NCBI GenBank assembly: GCA_011046405.1
Contig: DSAR01000256.1
Location: 1 to 17,779, forward strand
Source of the DNA: Chloroflexota bacterium
Lineage (GTDB): Bacteria > Chloroflexota > Anaerolineae > B4-G1
Length of the DNA stretch: 17,779 bases
Direction: 5' to 3'
The notes below the pieces were generated by a model. It worked only from the letters and a program-made list of their open reading frames with translations, had not been told where the DNA came from and made no database searches. A program made the position numbers and the translations under genes. Numbering within the stretch: position 1 is the first letter of the stretch; the number at the start of each line of letters is the position of its first letter. This document shows positions 15,240-17,779 of this stretch, in pieces.

Positions 15240-16919
15240 GTGACTCGTCACATCTGGTGGCAGGTGGTTCTCATCGTTTTGGGCGTTCTTCTAGTTGGCA
15301 TCCTTTTGGCCTATCTGGCTGTCAACTACAAGACGGTGGTGCGTCCCGGTCATGGTGGAACCTACGTTGAGGGAATCGCCGGTTCGCCCGTTTATCTGAA
15401 CCCCCTGCTATGTGGATATAACAGGCCAAACCATGTCGACCATGACCTGTGCACATTGCTCTTCCGGGGGCTGACGCGTCTGAACGCCCGAGGCGAGTTG
15501 GAACCCGACATGGCTCGCGAATGGGACGTTACACTGGACGGCTTGACGTATACGTTTCGCCTACGGGCTAATGCTTATTGGCATGATGGTTCACCTGTCA
15601 CCGCCGATGATGTGATTTTTACGATCAATCTGTTGAAGGATCCCAATTTCCCTGGCCCTGTCGAGCTGGGGGCCAGCGTCTGGCAAGTGGTCGAGGTAGA
15701 GAAGGTCAATCGCTTGACGGTGCGTTTCAAATTGCCCGACGATCAACCCTATGCCCCATTCCTCGATCATAGCACAGTTGGACTATTGCCAGCCCACATC
15801 CTGAAGGGGATTCAGGCTGCCGACTTGCCAACCTCTGAGTTTAACCTGAACCCTATTGGGTGTGGCCCCTTTATGTTGGTCGAAATCGAAGTTGAGAATG
15901 ACGCCATAAAGTCTCTGGTTTTGGAGCAGTTTTCACGATACTATGGCGATACTCCTTACCTGGATCGCATCCAGTTTCGCTTCTATCCAAGTGAGCAAGC
16001 GGTCTTCGAAGCATATAAAAATGGACAAGTTGAAGGGATAGCACGCGTGATGCCCTCGGATCTCTCGCGTGCTGGGACTTTGCCCAATTTAGCCCTCTAT
16101 TCTGCGCGGATTGCTCGGACGGGGTTGGTTTTCCTCAATATGGACCGGCCCGGCCTGGACTTCTTTCAAGAATCGAAGGTGCGGCAGGCGCTCATGTATG
16201 CACTCGACCGGCAGAGAATAATCGACGAAGCGTTAGGAGGGCAGGCGTTGGTCGCTCATAGTCCTATCCTGCCTGGCACCTGGGCATACAAGGAAGATAC
16301 TTTTCATTACGAATACGACCCCGGTCAGGCGGGGGCGCTATTGGATGCGGCGGGATGGCTGCTTTCGCCGGATGAAGCCGTGAGACGTAAGGGAGGCCAG
16401 GTGTTGGCCTTTTCGTTGCTGACCTCGGGTGAGCCGGAGCGGGTGAAGGTGGCGGAGATGATGGCCAAACAATGGACAGCCGCAGGCATCGCGGTGAACG
16501 TTAATGTCGTCGCGCCAATGGATTTGTACAATACGTTGAATCATCGAGATTTCGACGCCGTGCTCGTTCATCTGGCTTTGCCAGGCGATCCAGATCCTTA
16601 TCCCTTCTGGCACGAGAGGCAAATTGAAGGCGGCCAAAACTACGCGGGTTTCACACATCGTCGCATCAGCGAGGTGATCGAACAGGCGCGCATCGTCAAT
16701 GGACGCGAGAAACGTCAGGCGCTGTACGATGAGTTCCAGGAACTCTTCGCCCAGGAGGCGCCGGCTGTTTTGCTTTACGTGCCGGTATACACTTACGGGG
16801 TCAGCGAGCGAATTCACGGCGTCCAGATTGGTCCGTTGATGTCGCCAGCCGACCGCTTTCGCAATGTCTCTCAGTGGTGGATTGTACCCCGTCGCGTCTT
16901 GGCCAAGACAGATGAGTGA
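15240..16919 (+). CDS. ABC transporter solute-binding protein, family 5 (peptide/nickel/oligopeptide type)
   Basis: 559 residues from a GTG at 15240, with GAGGGAGG 9 nt upstream. Family-5 binding proteins capture peptides, metal chelates or sugars outside the membrane for an ABC importer. Signatures seen: LEPDMAREWDVTLDGLTYTF around 87-106 and HDGSPVTADDVIFTINLL around 115-132, then VRQALMYALDRQRII and the late DPYPFWHERQ. The N-terminus is a single hydrophobic helix (about 8-29) with no lipobox cysteine. It is therefore probably held by an uncleaved signal anchor rather than lipidated. No permease or ATPase gene lies beside it within the window: secG is upstream and a tRNA downstream. The ligand is unknown. 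Confidence 0.9.
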   Translation: MTRHIWWQVVLIVLGVLLVGILLAYLAVNYKTVVRPGHGGTYVEGIAGSPVYLNPLLCGYNRPNHVDHDLCTLLFRGLTRLNARGELEPDMAREWDVTLDGLTYTFRLRANAYWHDGSPVTADDVIFTINLLKDPNFPGPVELGASVWQVVEVEKVNRLTVRFKLPDDQPYAPFLDHSTVGLLPAHILKGIQAADLPTSEFNLNPIGCGPFMLVEIEVENDAIKSLVLEQFSRYYGDTPYLDRIQFRFYPSEQAVFEAYKNGQVEGIARVMPSDLSRAGTLPNLALYSARIARTGLVFLNMDRPGLDFFQESKVRQALMYALDRQRIIDEALGGQALVAHSPILPGTWAYKEDTFHYEYDPGQAGALLDAAGWLLSPDEAVRRKGGQVLAFSLLTSGEPERVKVAEMMAKQWTAAGIAVNVNVVAPMDLYNTLNHRDFDAVLVHLALPGDPDPYPFWHERQIEGGQNYAGFTHRRISEVIEQARIVNGREKRQALYDEFQELFAQEAPAVLLYVPVYTYGVSERIHGVQIGPLMSPADRFRNVSQWWIVPRRVLAKTDE

Positions 16920-16967
16920 CGGGATAGCTTTTCAGCGCCGGCCTTGCCGCGCCGGGAAGAGACGGGG

Positions 16968-17069
16968 AGGGCCTAACCAATGATATCCTTGTACATCGAG
17001 CAAGAATTTGCCGTCGATGACCCCTTTTTGGTTCTGGCTCGGAAGCACAGCGGCTTCGTCCAGGTTAGG
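16968..17069 (+). repeat. R100 repeat, copy C
   Basis: Starts AGGGCCTAACCAATG and ends CGTCCAGGTTAGG. The terminal CCTAACC and GGTTAGG are exact inverted repeats. It ends 18 bp before the -35 box of the tRNA-Leu promoter, so it lies outside the predicted transcript. Confidence 0.82.
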
Positions 17070-17086
17070 AGAAGGAGAAGAATCAC

Positions 17087-17114
17087 TTGACAAGCTAAAC
17101 GTTTGGTGTAGAAT
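17087..17114 (+). promoter_or_regulatory. tRNA-Leu promoter
   Basis: Perfect TTGACA (17087-17092), 16-bp spacer, TAGAAT (17109-17114), about 20 bp before the mature tRNA 5' end. Confidence 0.82.
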
Positions 17115-17134
17115 AATGATCGAACTTAAAAAGA

Positions 17135-17218
17135 GCCGAAGTGGCGGAACAGGCAGACGCGCTGCGTTCAGGACGCAGTGGGCTCGCGCCCATGTGGGTT
17201 CAAATCCCACCTTCGGCA
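17135..17218 (+). tRNA. tRNA-Leu (anticodon CAG)
   Basis: 84 nt with a 7-bp acceptor stem (GCCGAAG/CTTCGGC), anticodon stem CTGCG/CGCAG with loop TTCAGGA and anticodon CAG at 17169-17171, a long variable arm typical of class II leucine tRNAs, and a T arm GTGGG-TTCAAAT-CCCAC (17194-17210). A73 is the discriminator. The genome encodes CC but then T, so the terminal A of CCA must be added after transcription. It decodes CUG. Confidence 0.96.
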
Positions 17219-17223
17219 CCTTC

Positions 17224-17248
17224 AGAGGTGGATAACCACCTCTTTTTT
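17224..17248 (+). terminator. Intrinsic terminator after tRNA-Leu
   Basis: Perfect 8-bp stem AGAGGTGG/CCACCTCT with an ATAA loop, followed by a run of T, starting 6 bp after the tRNA. Confidence 0.9.
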
Positions 17249-17272
17249 GGTGGGTGTTGTTCATTACCCGAC

Positions 17273-17315
17273 ATCTCTGGATCACGAATAGCACGAATGG
17301 ACAAATGACACGAAT
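17273..17315 (+). repeat. CACGAAT-type dispersed repeat
   Basis: Three CACGAAT units after ATCTCTGGAT. It matches the reverse complement of 7345-7388 at 40 of 43 bases. Confidence 0.8.
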
Positions 17316-17367
17316 TTTGGTTTCGGGTGATCTCCCTGTTGAGTGTTGTTGACCGTGTTGGCCACGC

Positions 17368-17396
17368 TTGACGTCGAAAGAGAACTGGTGTATCAT
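17368..17396 (+). promoter_or_regulatory. Promoter of the DivIC/FtsB-like gene
   Basis: TTGACG (17368-17373), 17-bp spacer, TATCAT (17391-17396). Transcription from near 17403 would place R100 copy D inside a leader of about 128 nt. Confidence 0.7.
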
Positions 17397-17432
17397 TTCA
17401 ACTATATTGCCCTGCCGCACTCGATCCAGGTC

Positions 17433-17515
17433 AGGGCCTAACCAATGAAACCTCGTACGTCGAGCGAGCATTTGCCGCCGATGACCCTTTTTGGTTCTGG
17501 CTCGTTCAGGTTAGG
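17433..17515 (+). repeat. R100 repeat, copy D (short form)
   Basis: Starts AGGGCCTAACCAATG and ends GTTCAGGTTAGG, with terminal CCTAACC/GGTTAGG inverted repeats. The GGAAGC...GGCTTC stem present in copies A-C is missing, making it about 20 bp shorter. It ends 5 bp before the ribosome site of the next gene and lies within its predicted leader. Confidence 0.8.
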
Positions 17516-17530
17516 TAGCCGAGGTATGCT

Positions 17531-17779
17531 ATGGCGCTTCCCAAATTTAACCTCAAGCTGAGTAGAGATCAATTCGCTATGGGCGTAGTGGCTATCTTGG
17601 CCCTGACCATCATCGGCGCTCTGGTGTGGGGTTTTGGACGACAACTGGCATACGCGTGCCAGATGCGGCTAGAAGAGATACGCCTGGAAAAAATCGTGGC
17701 CGACGAACAGGCCTATCACGAGGCGCTCATCGAACGCTTGAACTACGTTCAGTCTGAGGATTACGTGGAGCAATGGGCC
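17531..17779 (+). CDS. DivIC/FtsB-like septum formation initiator (5' part)
   Basis: The 83 codons visible run off the window end. The ATG at 17531 has CGAGGT five bases upstream. A short polar N-terminus leads to one membrane helix (about 16-34, VVAILALTIIGALVWGF), then a charged coiled-coil-like region and LNYVQSEDYVEQWA, the region that ends many FtsB/DivIC-type proteins. This family links the divisome subunits FtsL and FtsQ/DivIB at the septum. Sequence conservation in the family is low, so the call rests on topology, the coiled coil and the YVxxxxYVExWA pattern. Confidence 0.75.
   Translation, partial: MALPKFNLKLSRDQFAMGVVAILALTIIGALVWGFGRQLAYACQMRLEEIRLEKIVADEQAYHEALIERLNYVQSEDYVEQWA

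Larger units (their letters stand above)
17249..17530. other. Intergenic region between the tRNA terminator and the DivIC-like gene
   Basis: It holds a CACGAAT-type repeat (17273-17315), a promoter (17368-17396) and R100 copy D (17433-17515). No gene is seen. Confidence 0.6.

Noticed and set aside
14838..15251. Minus-strand open frame across the secG-solute-binding protein gap
   Set aside because: It is built from the reverse of R100 and MITE sequence, overlaps both genes, and has no ribosome site.
16932..17471. Minus-strand open frame covering the tRNA and two R100 copies
   Set aside because: It runs through a tRNA gene, its terminator and repeats. The repeated peptide pieces merely reflect the R100 repeats.
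7135..17515. R100 units as a CRISPR array or riboswitch
   Set aside because: The copies are kilobases apart, not regularly spaced, and have no unique spacers. Two copies lie upstream of the predicted promoters, so they would not be in the leader RNA.

Overview
The window looks like chromosomal DNA of a Chloroflexota (Chloroflexi) bacterium, probably of the Anaerolineae/Caldilineae type. The reasons are the protein styles: SH3-repeat glycosidase, Pro/Thr-linker LysM surface protein, PknB-like kinase with an HCD catalytic loop and PASTA repeats, UbiA coupled to radical SAM, and a DivIC/FtsB-like protein. Moderate GC and many short interspersed palindromic repeats fit too. The phylum call is inference from protein style; no rRNA or other phylogenetic marker was compared.

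Layout. 1-232: leader with a perfect palindrome and a short mobile repeat. 233-2782 (+): a large protein with two barrel-like domains flanking three SH3-type repeats. 2790-4572 (-): a UbiA-family prenyltransferase translationally coupled (ATGA overlap) to a radical SAM gene, which is frameshifted at a run of seven G and truncated at its C-terminus. 4573-5027: terminator and dispersed palindromic repeats. 5028-6626 (-): secreted, C-terminally anchored LysM protein. 6627-7493: an intergenic stretch rich in repeats. 7494-9209 (+): a FadD-like acyl-CoA ligase with a strong promoter and terminator. 9371-11347 (-): FtsH. 11553-13475 (-): PASTA Ser/Thr kinase, divergent from 13588-14538 (+), a diacylglycerol/sphingosine-kinase-family lipid kinase whose transcript may be leaderless. 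14624-14848 (+): SecG. 15240-16919 (+): a membrane-anchored family-5 ABC solute-binding protein. 17135-17218 (+): tRNA-Leu(CAG). 17531 to the window end (+): the start of a DivIC/FtsB-like septum protein.

Most genes are housekeeping or envelope functions: quality control (FtsH), secretion (SecG), cell-wall sensing (PASTA kinase), wall binding (LysM, SH3), lipid metabolism (acyl-CoA ligase, lipid kinase, prenyltransferase) and division. I see no defence island, CRISPR array, prophage or biosynthetic cluster.

The least ordinary content lies between and around the genes. A ~60-bp element with 12-bp terminal inverted repeats beginning GTAA occurs three times. Two copies are flanked by perfect 8-bp target duplications, which is the signature of an IS66-type non-autonomous element (MITE). 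One copy carries a 73-bp insert containing a perfect 27-bp-arm hairpin. A second ~100-bp family (here called R100, with CCTAACC/GGTTAGG ends) occurs four times plus a fragment, always in the same orientation and always upstream of a + strand gene. A third family is built from CACGAAT units.
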